64,000 nt of DNA, from assembly GCA_902493275.1 (NCBI GenBank), contig CABUOQ010000004.1, positions 1-64,000 of the forward strand, in the 5' to 3' direction. The notes below the pieces were generated by a model, which did no database searches, was not told the origin of the DNA, and saw only the letters and a list, made by a program, of their open reading frames with translations. Position 1 is the first letter of the stretch. Every line of letters begins with the position of its first letter. This document shows positions 17,058 through 26,492 of this stretch, piece by piece. The translations under genes were made by a program, and so were the position numbers. This DNA is from an uncultured Bacillota bacterium (GTDB lineage: Bacteria > Bacillota_I > Bacilli_A > RFN20 > CAG-449).

Positions 17058-17244
17058 TTTATCATATCACCGCCTTATAACTTATTTTTTTGTCAAAATA
17101 ATTAATGAATATCAAGGGGAGAAAGAAATCAAAATCTTCGCCCCCAGTATTTTAAATATTTACTCAATGTGATTCTAATACATTATCTATTTTACAAGTA
17201 TATATTAAAGTTTCTGTTTTGTGTTCTGCAAATTGTCTCATGAT

Positions 17245-17427
17245 AACACTACCATCTCATTAGAATCCATATACATTAAAATTGCATTCTTTAATGGTAA
17301 ATTGGCACAAGTGTAACGCTTATGTAACGTTATAGTTGAGAGATCATCTATAAATAATATGTACCTGGATCACAACACCCAGTTAAACCAACTAGCATAC
17401 CCACTAAAATTAAATGCATTTTTTCAT
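17245..17427 (-). pseudogene. Truncated lipoprotein gene, copy 2
   Basis: The N-terminal part of the copy 1 pseudogene. A missing base after the ATG at 17427 breaks the frame at once; an internal ATG (17419) restores LVGLTGCCDPG before the same TAG. The 3' half is replaced by unrelated sequence. The product is surely non-functional. Confidence 0.65.
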
Positions 17428-17441
17428 TTCTTGTTCTCCTT
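17245..17441 (-). repeat. Direct repeat, copy 2, right of the protease cassette
   Basis: Same orientation as 14570-14761, with a few substitutions and small indels. Recombination between the copies would delete the 2.7-kb segment between them. Confidence 0.85.
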
Positions 17442-17442
17442 T

Positions 17443-18621
17443 TTATTTAAGCCAATATAGAAACGTAAATGGAAAAGCTAACATTGTTAACGCAAAATAT
17501 CCCCATGCATTTCTTTTTATTTCTTCACTATGTGTTCTTCCCTCTACTCCGCCTAATATATCAGCCAATGTCTCCCATGGAGAAAAATAATATGTTCTAG
17601 GATTATCGCCATATGGTCCTAGTTGTGATGGTGAAGGAATACCTATAGTAAATCCATATACAGCAATTTCCATCATCATTAATTGCCAATTATGTCCTCT
17701 TTCATGTCTTAAATCATCTATATTACTACCTTTTTTTAAGAAAATAGCGCTAAATGAACCAGAACGATCAAGCTCAGTCCTAAATACTGGAACTCCTTTA
17801 TAAAAAGATACATAATTTGAATTTACTGTGGCTGACTCGTTACTATTAAAAGGATTCCAGTTAATACTACACATATCAGCCCATGCGCCTTCGCCATTAT
17901 TGAACATAAAAGCACCTAGAGCCCATATACTCATTACAGCATAGCTTCCAATAGAAACCACTACTTGTAAAGCTAGACCTCCTATTGGTGTAAACGCTAA
18001 AATAAACATTCCTATATAAAATATTGCTAGAGCGCTATGTCCACTTGGATCGACAAACATAATAGGATTATCCTTACAATACATATAAAGATTAAGGCCA
18101 TTAATCTGATGTCTAGTTTCATCTAGAATAGATAAGCTGTCTGGAGAAATAAATCTTCCAGTTTCAGGATCATAATATCTTCTTTGTAGAAAATATAATC
18201 CTAATATTACATCATAATAATATCCTCGATATCTAAATGGATTTTTATTTCCAATTGATGATGCATCTGTATCTTCTTCTAATGAAGAATTTAATACCTT
18301 ACATCTTCCATATGCATCATAGATATATCTACTTATTATTGCCCCGTCTTCATTATAGATATATGTTATATCTCCTTGAATATTTCTTTGATAATAATAT
18401 CTATTTTCATGATATATAAAACCTACTAACTTTTCAAGAATATAGATAAACGTCATTTCGCCTTCAGCTAATACTTTATTACTACTATCATTTAAGGTTG
18501 TTGTAATATCATATGGATGAGTTGCTTTTCTTTTTGATATAATTTGCCCATCAATATTTCTAGTTATACTTGATAATTTATTTGATATCGAAGATAATGT
18601 CCCATCTTTATTCCAGCACAC
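17443..18621 (-). pseudogene. Rhs core C-terminal fragment with HExxH tip domain
   Basis: A 392-codon fragment. Residues ~75-195 carry the Rhs/YD-repeat core signature (YIYDAYGR, RYRGYYYD, GLYFLQRRYYDPETGRF, NLYMYCKDNPIMFVDPSG), which normally ends a very long shell protein. After DPSG the variable tip begins: two hydrophobic segments (about 197-240), then HERGH (306-310), a zinc-metalloprotease HExxH motif. Only a GTG is available as a start and a stop lies four codons upstream, so the long N-terminal shell is missing. It is either a decayed copy or a silent donor cassette. No immunity gene is obvious beside it. Confidence 0.75.
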
Positions 18622-18682
18622 AGAAGAATATCATGATGAAAACGAAGGACGTTATGGTTTCTTATTAGACTTTATAGACTAA
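18605..18682 (+). pseudogene. Possible tail of a lost plus-strand gene
   Basis: A plus-strand reading with coding-like content (HTEEYHDENEGRYGFLLDFID and TAA at 18680) begins exactly where the Rhs frame breaks off. It may be the end of a gene cut by the rearrangement that truncated the Rhs gene. The evidence is only composition and position. Confidence 0.3.
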
Positions 18683-18719
18683 TTATATATAAAAATTAAT
18701 CTTAATAGATAACTATTCC

Positions 18720-19424
18720 CTATAGTGGTTTTTTTACTATTTGAGAATAATTTCTAGGATATTTTTTATTAGTATTTTTTATTTTTTTTATAAAAATATT
18801 AATACGATAATCATTATTCGTTATTAAGTTAACCTCTTCTATTTTAGAAACTTCACAATCAAGTTCTAAAAACGCTTTTTTACACTCATTAATTTCCTCA
18901 ATTCCTTGTTTACCTTTTAAGGCAATAAAATATCCATCAACCTTAACTAGAGGCATTACTATTTCTAATAAAATATTTAATCTTTTAACAGCCCTTGCTG
19001 TAGCATAATCAAATTTTTCTCGATTCATTTTAGCGTAATCTTCACTTCTTTGGTTGATAATATGAACGTTTTCTAAATGGAGTTCATTAACGACTTTAGT
19101 TAAAAAATTACATCTTTTGCTTAATGGTTCCAGCAAATACACATCCAAAGTTGGATAAGCTATTGCTAAAACCAATCCTGGAAAGCCAGCGCCTGTTCCA
19201 ACATCAATCAATTTTTTATTATTCAAATTCTCATTAAAAGAAAACAAAAGTGAATCAAAAAAATGTTTTTCGTAAACTTCTTCTTTATTAGTTATCGCAG
19301 TTAAATTCATTACTTTGTTTGTTTCGATAAGAAGATTAAAATAATCATTAAATTTCTGCAATTGTTGAGGTGACAACTTTAATTTTCTGTTTATGCATTC
19401 ATTATAAAATTCAATTTCATTCAT
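18720..19424 (-). CDS. rsmG: 16S rRNA (guanine527-N7)-methyltransferase
   Basis: A 234-aa SAM-dependent enzyme that methylates G527 of 16S rRNA. The SAM motif LIDVGTGAGFPGL and the following LLEPLSKRCNFL are typical of RsmG/GidB. The ATG at 19424 overlaps the TGA stop of mnmG by 8 bases. The mnmG-rsmG pairing is conserved in many bacteria, often near the origin, but no origin sequence is seen here. Confidence 0.95.
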   Translation of the reverse strand: MNEIEFYNECINRKLKLSPQQLQKFNDYFNLLIETNKVMNLTAITNKEEVYEKHFFDSLLFSFNENLNNKKLIDVGTGAGFPGLVLAIAYPTLDVYLLEPLSKRCNFLTKVVNELHLENVHIINQRSEDYAKMNREKFDYATARAVKRLNILLEIVMPLVKVDGYFIALKGKQGIEEINECKKAFLELDCEVSKIEEVNLITNNDYRINIFIKKIKNTNKKYPRNYSQIVKKPL

Positions 19425-21288
19425 TTACTTTTTCCTTTTTAATGTACAGCAATAATTGAGCGATATCAGAAGGATTGACACCAGAAATTCTAGATGCTTG
19501 TCCGATGGTTAAAGGATCGATTTCTTTAAGTTTAGCTCTTGCTTCTAACGCTAAGCCATCAATATGTAAATAATTTAAACCCCTAGGAATTTTTAATTCC
19601 TCCAATTTTCTCATTCTTTCAGCGTCTCGTTTTTCTTTTTCAATATAACCTTCATATTTTATCATTATTTCTAATTGTTCTTTTCCTAGGTTATCTAATG
19701 GTTTTAAGTCTACAAATCTCTCAACATCTGATATTTTAACACCTGGTCTTCTTAAAAGATTTGCAACACTCATTCCGCCACGAAAATCTTGTATTCCTAA
19801 GCTTTCCATATATTCAACATTTTTTTGATTTCCAGATAAAATAGTTTTTTCTAGAATTTCTTTATTTTCTTTTAAGTTACTTTTCTTAATTAAAAACTGA
19901 TTATACTTTTCATCGCTTATTAATCCAACTCTATGTCCATGTTCATATAGTCTTAAATCAGCATTATCGTGACGCATTAACAAACGATATTCCGCTCTAG
20001 AGGATAATAGACGATATGGCTCCAATGTTCCTTTGCTTATTAAATCATCTATCATTACTCCAATGTAAGCTTCATCACGCTTTAATATTAATGGTTCTTG
20101 ATTTTTTATTTTTAACGCGGCATTGATTCCTGCTAATAGACCTAATCCCGCCGCTTCTTCATAACCAGAAGTTCCACATATTTGACCAGCACAATATAAT
20201 CCAGGCCATCTTTTTACCATTAATGTAGCGTCAAATTGTGTAGGATAAATTGCATCATACTCTATCGCATACGCATATTTTAATATTTCAGCATGTTCAA
20301 GTCCTTTAAGAGAATGAACCATTTCTAATTGAATATGCTCTGGCATTGAAGTAGAAAATCCTTGTAAATAAATAGAGTCGTTATATTTTGATTCTGGCTC
20401 TAAAAAAAGCTGATGTCGTGGTTTATCTGCGAAACGAACAATTTTATCTTCTATCGAAGGACAATATCGTGGACCAACACCAGTCACAAGTCCACCATAT
20501 AATGCACATTCATGAATATTATCTCTTATTATTTTGTGAGTCTTTTCATTGGTATATGTTAAATAACATTTAACTTGCTTTTCCAACGGCAAATTAAATT
20601 TATCATCGAAAGAAAAACATAAATTATCGCCTTCCATTCCATATTGTGGTTCTAACTTATCCCAATCAATAGAAGATGCTTTAATTCTTTGAGGAGTACC
20701 AGTTTTTAAACGGAATATTTTAATCCCCATTTCCGCTAGTTTTGGTGACAATCCTTGAGACGATTTTTCACCATCTGGTCCTGCCACCATTGATTTATGA
20801 CCAACTAAAATATTTGATTGCATATAGGTGCCTGTCGTTAAAATAACTGCTTTAGAAGAAATTTCTTTTTCTTGAATTTTAACGCCATATACGCTTTTAT
20901 CATCATGAAGTAAATCATCAACCATTCCTTCCATCAATGTTAAATTATCACAATTAAAAGCATACTCTTGCATTATAGCAGGATAATCTAATTTATCTTC
21001 TTGAGCTCTTAAACATTGAACACCCGGTCCTTTAGAAGTATTTAACAATTTTATTTGAAGAGCGCCACGATCCGCTCCTTTTCCCATCATGCCGCCTAAA
21101 GCATCAACCTCACGAACAACGATTCCTTTAGCTGATCCACCAATTGAAGGATTACATGGCATATTGGACATTTTCTTAAAATTTAAACTTATCAATAGTG
21201 TCGATAGATTCATATGGGCACAAGCCATTGCTGCTTCCATACCAGCGTGACCTCCTCCGACAACTATAACATCAAAATCATATTTCAT
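19417..21288 (-). CDS. mnmG: tRNA uridine-34 carboxymethylaminomethyl enzyme subunit
   Basis: A 623-aa FAD enzyme that, with MnmE, modifies U34 of certain tRNAs. The N-terminal dinucleotide fold VVGGGHAGMEAA is followed by GGSAKGIVVREVDALGG and GTYMQSNILVG. The C-terminal helical domain includes RAEYRLLMRHDNADLRL. I chose the ATG at 21288, just after the sufB stop (21290), over a TTG three codons upstream that overlaps sufB. The spacing implies co-transcription with the SUF genes. Confidence 0.96.
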   Translation of the reverse strand: MKYDFDVIVVGGGHAGMEAAMACAHMNLSTLLISLNFKKMSNMPCNPSIGGSAKGIVVREVDALGGMMGKGADRGALQIKLLNTSKGPGVQCLRAQEDKLDYPAIMQEYAFNCDNLTLMEGMVDDLLHDDKSVYGVKIQEKEISSKAVILTTGTYMQSNILVGHKSMVAGPDGEKSSQGLSPKLAEMGIKIFRLKTGTPQRIKASSIDWDKLEPQYGMEGDNLCFSFDDKFNLPLEKQVKCYLTYTNEKTHKIIRDNIHECALYGGLVTGVGPRYCPSIEDKIVRFADKPRHQLFLEPESKYNDSIYLQGFSTSMPEHIQLEMVHSLKGLEHAEILKYAYAIEYDAIYPTQFDATLMVKRWPGLYCAGQICGTSGYEEAAGLGLLAGINAALKIKNQEPLILKRDEAYIGVMIDDLISKGTLEPYRLLSSRAEYRLLMRHDNADLRLYEHGHRVGLISDEKYNQFLIKKSNLKENKEILEKTILSGNQKNVEYMESLGIQDFRGGMSVANLLRRPGVKISDVERFVDLKPLDNLGKEQLEIMIKYEGYIEKEKRDAERMRKLEELKIPRGLNYLHIDGLALEARAKLKEIDPLTIGQASRISGVNPSDIAQLLLYIKKEKVNE

Positions 21289-21289
21289 T

Positions 21290-22672
21290 TTAACCAATAC
21301 TGCCTTCCATATCCATTTTAATCAATCGATTCAATTCAACCGCATATTCCATTGGAAGTTCCTTTGAAAATGGTTCAATGAAACCCATGACAATCATTTG
21401 AGTAGCATCTTTTTCTGATAGACCTCTACTCATTAAATAAAATAACTGATCTTCATTAATTTTTGACACTGTAGCTTCGTGTTCTAAAAATGAAGTATCA
21501 TTATTTATTTCATTACTTGGTATGGTATCCGATGCAGAAATATCATCTAATATCAAAGTATCACATTCAACATGTGACTTTGAATTTTCCGCTTTAGGAC
21601 CAATATATACTCTTCCACGATAATTAGCAACCCCGCCTCTTTTTACTATCGATTTTGAAATAATAGTTGATGTGGTATTGCTAGCCATATGTATCATTTT
21701 AGCTCCTGCATCTTGATACTGATCTCTATCCGCTACAGCAATTGAGATGCATGTTCCTTTAGCGCCATCACCAGCTAAAACGCAACATGGGTATTTCATA
21801 TTTATTTGAGAGCCAATGTTACCATCAATCCATTCCATTAAACCGCCTTCTTTAACTAAAGCTCTTTTAGTAACTAAATTAACAATATTATTAGACCAGT
21901 TTTGAATTGTTGAATATCTACATCTTGCACCCTTTTCGACAATAATTTCAACTACAGCAGCATGTAAAGAATCCATTGAATATATCGGTGCAGTGCACCC
22001 TTCAACATAATGTAAATCAGCGCCTTCATCAACAATGATTAATGTTCTTTCAAACTGTCCCATTTTTTCATTATTAATTCTAAAATAAGATTGCAAAGGC
22101 TTTTCTAATTTCACATTTTTAGGAACATATATGAACGATCCTCCTGACCATACAGCTCCATTTAATGCTGAAAATTTATTATCTTGATAATTTACTACTG
22201 TATTAAAATACTTTTTAAATAATTCTGGGTATGTCTTTAATGCCGTATCAGTATCTAAAAATATAACACCTTTATCTTCTACTTCTTTTAGCATATTGTG
22301 ATAGACAACTTCAGATTCATATTGAGTTGACACTCCAGCTAAATACTTTTGTTCAGCCTCAGGTATTCCTAATTTTGAAAAAGTATTTTTTATAGTTTCT
22401 GGAACATCATCCCAGTTTTTTTCAACTTTTTCACTTGGTCTTATAAAATAGGTGTATGAGTCAAAATCTAAATTTGTTAGTGAAGGTCCAAATTTAGGCA
22501 ATGGTGAAGCCAAAAAATAATTCAAAGATTTTAATCTAAATTCTAACATCCAATCAGGCTCATGTTTTAATTTAGAAATCTCTCGAACAACGTCTTCATT
22601 TAATCCTTTATCAGTTTTTAAAATAGAAACATCTTTATTTTTAAAACCATATTTATATTCTTCTTTTTCCAT
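21290..22672 (-). CDS. sufB: Fe-S cluster assembly scaffold SufB
   Basis: A 460-aa scaffold subunit of the SufBC2D complex, on which Fe-S clusters are built. The beta-helix core with VEGCTAP, the [10 protein letters not shown] stretch and the C-terminal [21 protein letters not shown] are characteristic. It is the fifth gene of a sufC-D-S-U-B operon, 3 bases after sufU. The clusters would supply the many Fe-S proteins in the hydrogenase block. Confidence 0.96.
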   Translation of the reverse strand: MEKEEYKYGFKNKDVSILKTDKGLNEDVVREISKLKHEPDWMLEFRLKSLNYFLASPLPKFGPSLTNLDFDSYTYFIRPSEKVEKNWDDVPETIKNTFSKLGIPEAEQKYLAGVSTQYESEVVYHNMLKEVEDKGVIFLDTDTALKTYPELFKKYFNTVVNYQDNKFSALNGAVWSGGSFIYVPKNVKLEKPLQSYFRINNEKMGQFERTLIIVDEGADLHYVEGCTAPIYSMDSLHAAVVEIIVEKGARCRYSTIQNWSNNIVNLVTKRALVKEGGLMEWIDGNIGSQINMKYPCCVLAGDGAKGTCISIAVADRDQYQDAGAKMIHMASNTTSTIISKSIVKRGGVANYRGRVYIGPKAENSKSHVECDTLILDDISASDTIPSNEINNDTSFLEHEATVSKINEDQLFYLMSRGLSEKDATQMIVMGFIEPFSKELPMEYAVELNRLIKMDMEGSIG

Positions 22673-22675
22673 AAA

Positions 22676-23110
22676 CTATTTATATTCCTCAAGTATTTTA
22701 CTCATACCATTCCACCCTATTGTAGCGCATTTTATTCTCGCCGCTTGTTTAGAAGTGTTCATAAATACAATGGCTTCATCTAAACAATCAGGGTCATATT
22801 CTTCTTCATGAATCATCGCTAAATAATTTTTAATGATAACTTTAGCTTCTTGTATCGTCTTTCCAGTCAAAAGCTCACTCATCATCGATGTCGATGATTT
22901 AGATATTGCACATCCGACTCCATGCCAGCATACATCAACTAAAATATCATTTTCGATTTTTGCTTGTACATATATTTTATCAATGCAAGAAGTTGAATCC
23001 ATATACATTGTTTGATAAGACGGATCACTTTCTTCACGATAATTTCTCGGATTAGAATAATGATCCATAATAATTTCTCTCATCATTTCTTGATTAATTG
23101 AAATAGGCAT
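22676..23110 (-). CDS. sufU: Sulfur acceptor SufU
   Basis: A 144-aa IscU-like protein of the Gram-positive SufU type. SufU accepts sulfur from SufS by a zinc-dependent exchange. The conserved Cys residues lie in SCIDKI, VGCAISKSS and IKCATIGW. The start overlaps the end of sufS by 17 bases. A later in-frame Met is possible, but this start keeps the typical N-terminus ahead of DHYSNPRNY. Confidence 0.93.
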   Translation of the reverse strand: MPISINQEMMREIIMDHYSNPRNYREESDPSYQTMYMDSTSCIDKIYVQAKIENDILVDVCWHGVGCAISKSSTSMMSELLTGKTIQEAKVIIKNYLAMIHEEEYDPDCLDEAIVFMNTSKQAARIKCATIGWNGMSKILEEYK

Positions 23111-24323
23111 CTAAAAAATCTCCACCTTTCTTTAATGCTTCCACAAAAGTATCTATTTCCTCAAAAGTATTATAAAAATATAAAGAGGCTCGAACCGTTG
23201 CTTCAGTTTTTAATTTATTCAATAAAATTTTTGCGCAATGCTGTCCTGATCTAACAGCAATCCCATATGAATTTAATAATGTTGCTTCATCTTGAGCAAA
23301 TACATCTAAGACATTAAAAGTAATTATTGCTGAATTTGATTTTTCATTATAAATTTTAACATTTGGTACTTGTTTAAGTTTTTCTATCGCATATTCTTTA
23401 AGTTCTTTTTCATATTGACATATATTATCCATTCCTATTTTTAATAAATAATCTATTGCCGTACCTAAACCGATTACTCCAGCAATATTTTGCGTTCCCG
23501 CCTCAAATTTTAAAGGTGGAAATTGATAACCTATATTGCCACACATATCAAACTTTGTATTCATTCCTCCACCAGTTAAAAGAGGATTCATTTTATCTAA
23601 TAATTCATACTTGCCATATAACACTCCAACACCTGTTGGTCCACACATTTTATGCCCAGAAAAAGCAAGAAAATCTACATCTAAATCTTTAACATCTATA
23701 CTCATATGGGGTACTGATTGAGCGCCATCTAACACAAAAACCGCTCCTATTTTATGAATTTCTTTTGCAAACGATTTGACATCAAAATCATATCCTAAGA
23801 CATTGCTTACATGTGCCAAAGAAACAATTTTTACATGCGAATTTAATGATTGTTTAAGATTATCTAAATTTAATCTTCCATCCTCATCCAATTCAATAAA
23901 TGATACCTTGCATTTGCATTTTTCCGCGACATTATACCAAGGTAAAACATTTGAAGCATGTTCAGCCTCTGTTATGAGTATTTCATCACCTTCATGTAAA
24001 TACTTTTCTCCATAACCATAAGCTACCATATTTAATGACATTGAAGTTCCAGAAGTGAAAACAACTTCATTAGAATTACAATTAATCAATTTTGCAACTT
24101 TAGTTCTAACTTCATCAAATTTTTCATCAACCCTATGTGCAATATCATAATCACCACGATGCGCATTAGCGGTGTAATTTGAATAATAATCCACTATCGA
24201 ATCAATGACACATTGCGGTTTAAGAGAAGTTGCCCCATTATCAAAATAAACCAAAGTTTTACCTTGCATTTTTTTATCATTTAACATTGGAAAATCTTTT
24301 CTTATTTTGTTAACGTCTATCAT
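23094..24323 (-). CDS. sufS: Cysteine desulfurase SufS
   Basis: A 409-aa PLP enzyme that converts cysteine to alanine and passes the sulfur on to SufU. The PLP-binding Lys is in AFSGHKMCGPTGVG, and the sulfur-carrying Cys is in RSGQHCA near the C-terminus. Its length and motifs are those of group II desulfurases. It lies 3 bases after sufD. Confidence 0.96.
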   Translation of the reverse strand: MIDVNKIRKDFPMLNDKKMQGKTLVYFDNGATSLKPQCVIDSIVDYYSNYTANAHRGDYDIAHRVDEKFDEVRTKVAKLINCNSNEVVFTSGTSMSLNMVAYGYGEKYLHEGDEILITEAEHASNVLPWYNVAEKCKCKVSFIELDEDGRLNLDNLKQSLNSHVKIVSLAHVSNVLGYDFDVKSFAKEIHKIGAVFVLDGAQSVPHMSIDVKDLDVDFLAFSGHKMCGPTGVGVLYGKYELLDKMNPLLTGGGMNTKFDMCGNIGYQFPPLKFEAGTQNIAGVIGLGTAIDYLLKIGMDNICQYEKELKEYAIEKLKQVPNVKIYNEKSNSAIITFNVLDVFAQDEATLLNSYGIAVRSGQHCAKILLNKLKTEATVRASLYFYNTFEEIDTFVEALKKGGDFLDAYFN

Positions 24324-24326
24324 AAA

Positions 24327-25157
24327 CTATACCTTTTCAATAATGCATTTTTCGATATCTTTTCTTATTACTTCATCATCAAAATATTTCACAATTGGAT
24401 TTAAATACCCAAATGTAATTATTCTTTTTGCAGTTTCTTCATCGATTCCTCTAGAAGTCAAATAGTAAACATGGTCGTTATTAATTTGGCCCTCGCTTGC
24501 ACCATGCGAAGCCTCAACATCATTTTCACTAATACATAGTTTTGGTGATGCTTTAGCATGGCATGTCTTATCAAAAACCATTATTTTTGCATTTTGATTA
24601 GTTGAGGCTTTTTTAGCGCCTTTTATTATTACTGCATCTCCAAGAAAATTGAGCGTAGATGCATCTTTGCACACTCCATAATTTTCCATTTTCGCTTTTG
24701 TTTCACCAACATTATGATTAAAATTGATTTCATAATTCTTATAATCGTTCTTTTGTGATAAGGCGGCAAGATGCCACATTATAGATGATTTTGGGCCATT
24801 CAAATTAACGACTACTTTTTCATCTTTTCTTCCGCTAGTGAAATCAGCATAAGCCACTTCAACATTAGCTTCTTCTTCAAGATTAATGCTTAAAGAACTA
24901 TCAAACGCCTCTTTTTTAGCAAAGATACTTATTTTTGAACTTGTATTTTTCCCCACATTAAGAACAATCTCACCATTTTTTAATTCAGATATAATTACCA
25001 TGGATATTTCACAATCATCGCCAATATTAATAGTTAATTTTTCATAATCAAAATCACTGCAATCTAAAACTATTTTACCACTTTGTCCTGGTAATATCTG
25101 ATATACGCATGAGTTGTCATCAACAATCTTACTACTTAAACTTCCAAAATTAATCAT
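24327..25157 (-). CDS. sufD: Fe-S cluster assembly protein SufD
   Basis: A 276-aa partner of SufB in the SufBC2D complex. The C-terminal part, NDVEASHGASEGQINNDHVYYLTSRG, is diagnostic of SufB/SufD and keeps the conserved His. It is much shorter than typical SufD (about 400-430 aa), with a trimmed N-terminal region, so it is a compact variant. It sits between sufC and sufS. Confidence 0.9.
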   Translation of the reverse strand: MINFGSLSSKIVDDNSCVYQILPGQSGKIVLDCSDFDYEKLTINIGDDCEISMVIISELKNGEIVLNVGKNTSSKISIFAKKEAFDSSLSINLEEEANVEVAYADFTSGRKDEKVVVNLNGPKSSIMWHLAALSQKNDYKNYEINFNHNVGETKAKMENYGVCKDASTLNFLGDAVIIKGAKKASTNQNAKIMVFDKTCHAKASPKLCISENDVEASHGASEGQINNDHVYYLTSRGIDEETAKRIITFGYLNPIVKYFDDEVIRKDIEKCIIEKV

Positions 25158-25168
25158 ATATTTTCTTT

Positions 25169-25987
25169 CTACTTAATAACTTGTTTTACAGCGCAAGAGC
25201 CGATAGAAACAGAGTTCATCTGTTTAGCATCTTTATTAATTTCTATACCATGTTCTCTTTTTAGCCATTCATATCCTTCACTATCAATTCGGCTTATTAA
25301 TTCAGTTCCACCTTCAAGAACAATCTTGCCATTAATAATAATCACGGCCCTTGTAGGTTTGATTAATTGATATAATCTAGCATAATGAGATACAACTAAG
25401 AAAGACATGTCTGTATCTTCGAGTTCTCTAATCGCATTAGCAACAACATTAATAGCATCAACATCAAGTCCAGAATCTATTTCATCTAGCATAGCTAAAT
25501 CTGGTTTTAATAATAGCATTTGTAATATTTCATTACGTTTCTTTTCTCCACCTGAAAAACCTTCATTTAAGAAACGATTAGCCATATCCATAGATATATT
25601 CATCTTTTTAGAAGCACTTTCAAGTTCGCGATAAAATTCAAAAATTTTAATTGGCTTTTCTCTTCTTGCATTGATTGCCGCTTTTAAAAACTCTGCATTA
25701 ACTACACCTGGAACTTCAGCCGGATATTGCATAGCCAAAAATAAACCATTTTTAGATCTTTCATCAACTTTCATTTTTAAAACATCTTGTCCATCTAAAG
25801 TTATAGAGCCTTCTGTAACATGATAATGAGGATTTCCCATAATAGCCGCTAGTAAAGTTGATTTACCATGGCCATTAGGTCCTAACAAAGCCACTGTTTC
25901 ATGAGACTTAATTGTTAAATTAATTCCCTTTAATATTTCACGTCCTTCAACGCTTACATGTAAATTCTTTATTACTAATTCTTTCAT
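25169..25987 (-). CDS. sufC: Fe-S assembly ATPase SufC
   Basis: A 272-aa ABC-type ATPase that drives SufB/SufD remodelling. Walker A is GPNGHGKSTLL, the signature FSGGEKKRNEI and Walker B DLAMLDEIDSGLD. It has a roughly 20-residue C-terminal extension past the usual end, including a Cys. It is the first gene of the suf-mnmG-rsmG run, behind a good promoter. Confidence 0.96.
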   Translation of the reverse strand: MKELVIKNLHVSVEGREILKGINLTIKSHETVALLGPNGHGKSTLLAAIMGNPHYHVTEGSITLDGQDVLKMKVDERSKNGLFLAMQYPAEVPGVVNAEFLKAAINARREKPIKIFEFYRELESASKKMNISMDMANRFLNEGFSGGEKKRNEILQMLLLKPDLAMLDEIDSGLDVDAINVVANAIRELEDTDMSFLVVSHYARLYQLIKPTRAVIIINGKIVLEGGTELISRIDSEGYEWLKREHGIEINKDAKQMNSVSIGSCAVKQVIK

Positions 25988-26010
25988 ACGTTAGTCTCCT
26001 AAGCGTTATT

Positions 26011-26039
26011 ATTCTACTACAATAATTATTTAAGTACAA
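26011..26039 (-). promoter_or_regulatory. suf operon promoter
   Basis: On the minus strand, TTGTAC (26034-26039), a 17-bp spacer and TAGAAT (26011-26016), about 24 bases before the sufC start, which follows TTAGGAGA. No operator for a known Fe-S regulator was identified. Confidence 0.6.
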
Positions 26040-26084
26040 TTTTATTGTAAGATTAAGCAAAAAAATTAAGAATATTTTTTTATA

Positions 26085-26118
26085 TAATAAAAAAGGACAA
26101 AGTTTTTTCCTTGTCCTT
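26085..26118 (-). terminator. Terminator after the tiny membrane peptide genes
   Basis: The 8-bp perfect stem AAGGACAA (26093-26100 with 26111-26118) is followed on the minus strand by a T-rich tail. It lies 10 bases past the stop of the 31-residue ORF and shows that this small unit is transcribed. Confidence 0.8.
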
Positions 26119-26128
26119 CCATATAACC

Positions 26129-26224
26129 TTAGCAACCGCAGCTTGAGAACCAGCCACCGCAACCGACAATGACTAGTAAAATGAATAAAACTAAGATAAT
26201 TGCAAATGTACTTCCGTTATTCAT
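26129..26224 (-). CDS. YjcZ-like tiny Cys-rich membrane peptide
   Basis: A 31-residue ORF opening MNNGSTFAIILVLF, with one membrane helix and the C-terminus VGCGGWFSSCGC. The pattern (short helix, Gly/Cys/Trp end) matches the YjcZ-type sporulation-associated small peptides of Bacilli. GGAGGTGCGA precedes the ATG. It is the second of two such ORFs, with a terminator just after it. Whether the host sporulates is unknown. Confidence 0.7.
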   Translation of the reverse strand: MNNGSTFAIILVLFILLVIVGCGGWFSSCGC

Positions 26225-26239
26225 GATATCGCACCTCCT

Positions 26240-26341
26240 TTAGCACTGGCAACAACAGCCAATGATAGCAATCAAAATAAACAAAATGAGTATATATGCA
26301 AAGAAGTTATTACCAGCTGTATTTTGTACTGATGGATTCAT
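26240..26341 (-). CDS. Second tiny Cys-rich membrane peptide
   Basis: A 33-residue ORF opening MNPSVQNTAGNNFFAY, then a membrane helix and the C-terminus GCCCQC. A strong RBS, AAAGGAGG, stands before the ATG, and the stop is 15 bases before the start of the next tiny ORF. The matched arrangement with its neighbour suggests a real two-gene unit. Function unknown. Confidence 0.65.
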   Translation of the reverse strand: MNPSVQNTAGNNFFAYILILFILIAIIGCCCQC

Positions 26342-26436
26342 AGTTACCTCCTTTGTTTTCACGATATATTATGAAGTTTTGATACTTTTGCTATTTTTTT
26401 ATAAAAATAATTATTGTTGAGCCCAATTTTCTCTCG

Positions 26437-26455
26437 CCCGCGCGTATAATGCGCG
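26437..26455. promoter_or_regulatory. GC-rich dyad around a TATAAT box
   Basis: The stretch CGCGCGTATAATGCGCG is unusually GC-rich here and nearly symmetrical. A second dyad, AATAACTTATGTTATT, follows at once. It may be an operator in the gap between the tiny peptides and the PrsA-like gene. No matching -35 box was found for the central TATAAT. Confidence 0.35.
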
Positions 26456-26492
26456 TAATAACTTATGTTATTTGAAAATTATCATTTTATTA

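Noticed and set aside
17443..18621. Rhs fragment as an intact short toxin gene
   Set aside because: There is no RBS or signal at the GTG, a stop lies four codons upstream, and the fragment starts inside the shell repeat region.
18720..21288. Nearby replication origin
   Set aside because: mnmG-rsmG often lie near oriC, but no dnaA gene and no cluster of DnaA boxes was found here.
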